6,844 bases of DNA, from the NCBI GenBank assembly GCA_016784705.1, contig JADHUD010000130.1:1-6844 (forward strand), read 5' to 3'. The position numbers and the translations under genes were made by a program. Under the pieces are notes generated by a model, which was given only the letters and a program-made list of their open reading frames with translations, did no database searches and was not told where the DNA came from. This document shows, one piece after another, positions 6,168 to 6,844 of this stretch. Each line of letters opens with the position of its first letter. Position 1 is the first letter of the stretch. The DNA comes from Spirochaetia bacterium (GTDB taxonomy: Bacteria > Spirochaetota > Spirochaetia > JABMQR01).

Positions 6168-6410
6168 ATGAATATACTTAATGCAAGTGATGCCCGAGCC
6201 AGATTATACAGATTAATTGATGAAACAAACGAATCACATGAACCTGTGATTATTTCTGGAAAAAGAAATAATGCTGTCTTACTTTCAGAAGAAGATTGGA
6301 ATTCTATTCAAGAAACACTCTATTTAATATCTATCCCTGGAATGAGAGAATCCATAATTGAAGGAATGAAGGAACCAATAGAAGAAAGCTCAATGGAGCT
6401 TGATTGGTAA
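6168..6410 (+). CDS. yefM: YefM/Phd-type antitoxin
   Basis: An 80-residue antitoxin. The N-terminus MNILNASDARARLYRLIDET, then PVIISGKRNNAVLLSEEDWNSIQETLYLIS, is the standard Phd/YefM DNA-binding fold with the conserved arginine-rich helix and the VLLSEEDW segment. The acidic C-terminal tail (about 55-80, ending SSMELDW) is the flexible part that wraps the toxin. YefM neutralises YoeB and represses the operon. AGAGGA (6153-6158) lies nine bases before the ATG. The stop codon abuts the toxin start with no gap, so the two are translationally coupled. Length is close to E. coli YefM (83). Confidence 0.93.
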   Translation: MNILNASDARARLYRLIDETNESHEPVIISGKRNNAVLLSEEDWNSIQETLYLISIPGMRESIIEGMKEPIEESSMELDW

Positions 6411-6671
6411 ATGTGGCAAATAATTTATTCAAAACAAGCAGAAAAAGATGCAAAAAAGATTTCATCATCTGGGTTAAAAGAAAAAGCACTGATACTATTG
6501 GAAATCTTAAAGAATGATCCATTCCAAAATCCGCCATCAAATGAAAAACTAATAGGTGATTTAGCCGGTTCTTACTCGAGAAGAATTAACATACAGCACA
6601 GATTAGTGTATGAAGTTTTTCCAGAAAGAAAAATTGTAAGAATATTAAGAATGTGGTCGCATTATGAATGA
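6411..6671 (+). CDS. yoeB: YoeB/Txe-type ribosome-dependent mRNA endoribonuclease toxin
   Basis: An 86-residue toxin of the RelE/YoeB superfamily. YoeB binds the ribosomal A site and cuts mRNA, halting translation when YefM is degraded. Catalytic positions of E. coli YoeB (Glu46, Arg65, His83, Tyr84) are matched by Glu45, Arg64, His84 and Tyr85. The GDLAGSYSRRINIQHRLVYEV block (49-69) and the C-terminal MWSHYE are characteristic. All key residues are present, so the toxin is predicted active. The ATG immediately follows the antitoxin TAA. A GGAG (6395-6398) inside the antitoxin gene is 12 bases upstream, so coupling probably helps initiation. A related attC-like site begins six bases after the stop. 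Confidence 0.94.
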   Translation: MWQIIYSKQAEKDAKKISSSGLKEKALILLEILKNDPFQNPPSNEKLIGDLAGSYSRRINIQHRLVYEVFPERKIVRILRMWSHYE

Positions 6672-6676
6672 AAAAA

Positions 6677-6788
6677 ATCCAACCGCTTCAACCAGACAAC
6701 TCCTTTGTCATGAAAATTGCTGATGTTTACAGCATGTAACGTCACCAATTATTAGTGTTTGGCTATGTGTGGAAGCGAACAGACAGAA
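6677..6788. other. attC-like recombination site 2 with degenerate right core
   Basis: The left core ATCCAAC (6677-6683) fits RYYYAAC exactly. CGCTTC (6684-6689) pairs with GAAGCG (6772-6777), and after an A/G mismatch AC (6691-6692) pairs with GT (6769-6770). A terminal hairpin TGCTG/CAGCA (6718-6722 with 6730-6734) sits in the middle. The left side aligns with site 1: CAAC-Y-GCTTCAACC, then CTTTGTCA about 10 to 16 bases later. After GAAGCG the expected GTTRRRY is missing. The sequence reads AACAGACAGAA, so the G at 6782 is only the best guess for the crossover. Confidence 0.5.
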
Positions 6789-6844
6789 AGGATCGGGCAG
6801 AGTACTATGGCATTATGAAAAATAATGACAGCAGGAAAAAAGAA

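Larger units (their letters stand above)
6076..6782 (+). mobile_element. Putative integron cassette 2 (yefM-yoeB toxin-antitoxin)
   Basis: The unit begins at the crossover G|TTGGAT in attC-like site 1 and ends in attC-like site 2, whose left core ATCCAAC (6677-6683) is the exact reverse complement of GTTGGAT. That match is the signature of a cassette, because both boxes belong to one attC site in the excised circle. The size is about 0.7 kb with one operon that has its own promoter, as is common for toxin-antitoxin cassettes. The right limit (G at 6782) is inferred because the right core of site 2 is degenerate. Confidence 0.6.

Noticed and set aside
6815..6844. ATG followed by ten open codons at the right edge, possible start of another gene
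   Set aside because: Only ten residues (MKNNDSRKKE) are visible, there is no clear ribosome binding site, and nothing supports coding beyond an open frame.

Overview
The window reads as a bacterial chromosome segment made of two parts. Bases 1 to about 4490 have balanced base composition and carry ordinary housekeeping genes. Bases about 4500 to 6780 are visibly richer in A and T and carry accessory genes laid out like integron gene cassettes. An RND/MMPL exporter and a bacterial-type ClpB fit a diderm (Gram-negative type) bacterium. The combination of a toxin-antitoxin cassette with long attC-like sites is reminiscent of the chromosomal integron known from Treponema denticola, so a spirochaete is a reasonable but weak guess. 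No rRNA, tRNA or CRISPR array is visible.

Layout: (1) 1-888, the 3' end of an RND/MMPL-family exporter, open at the left edge. (2) 889-1159, a 271-base spacer with a stem-loop after the exporter, five tandem 11-bp repeats, a hairpin and three 10-bp purine-rich repeats leading into the clpB start. (3) 1160-3763, a complete clpB disaggregase gene. (4) 3750-4331 on the minus strand, a MobA/MocA-like nucleotidyltransferase that overlaps the clpB 3' end by 14 bases and has a good sigma-70-type promoter at 4455-4482. (5) 4535-5047, a broken BtrH/DUF4872-like gene with missing N-terminus, an in-frame TAA and a truncated C-terminus. (6) 5061-5939, an intact PhzF-family isomerase-like gene. (7) 5958-6081, an attC-like site. 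(8) 6118-6671, a yefM-yoeB toxin-antitoxin operon with a two-palindrome operator. (9) 6677-about 6788, a second, related attC-like site with a degenerate right end. (10) 6789-6844, nothing firmly assignable.

The most informative observation is that both the PhzF gene and the toxin-antitoxin pair are followed by related imperfect palindromes with attC architecture. The left core box of the second site (ATCCAAC, 6677-6683) is the exact reverse complement of the junction box that starts the toxin-antitoxin unit (GTTGGAT, 6075-6081), as expected for an integron cassette. No integrase gene is in the window, so this is either the far end of an array or a small cluster of cassettes without an integrase. 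YefM-YoeB is a typical stabilising passenger. The PhzF-like and BtrH-like pieces are metabolic cargo of unknown substrate.

No wholly new system is evident. The points worth checking are the cassette boundaries, the operator geometry of yefM-yoeB, and the phased repeats upstream of clpB.
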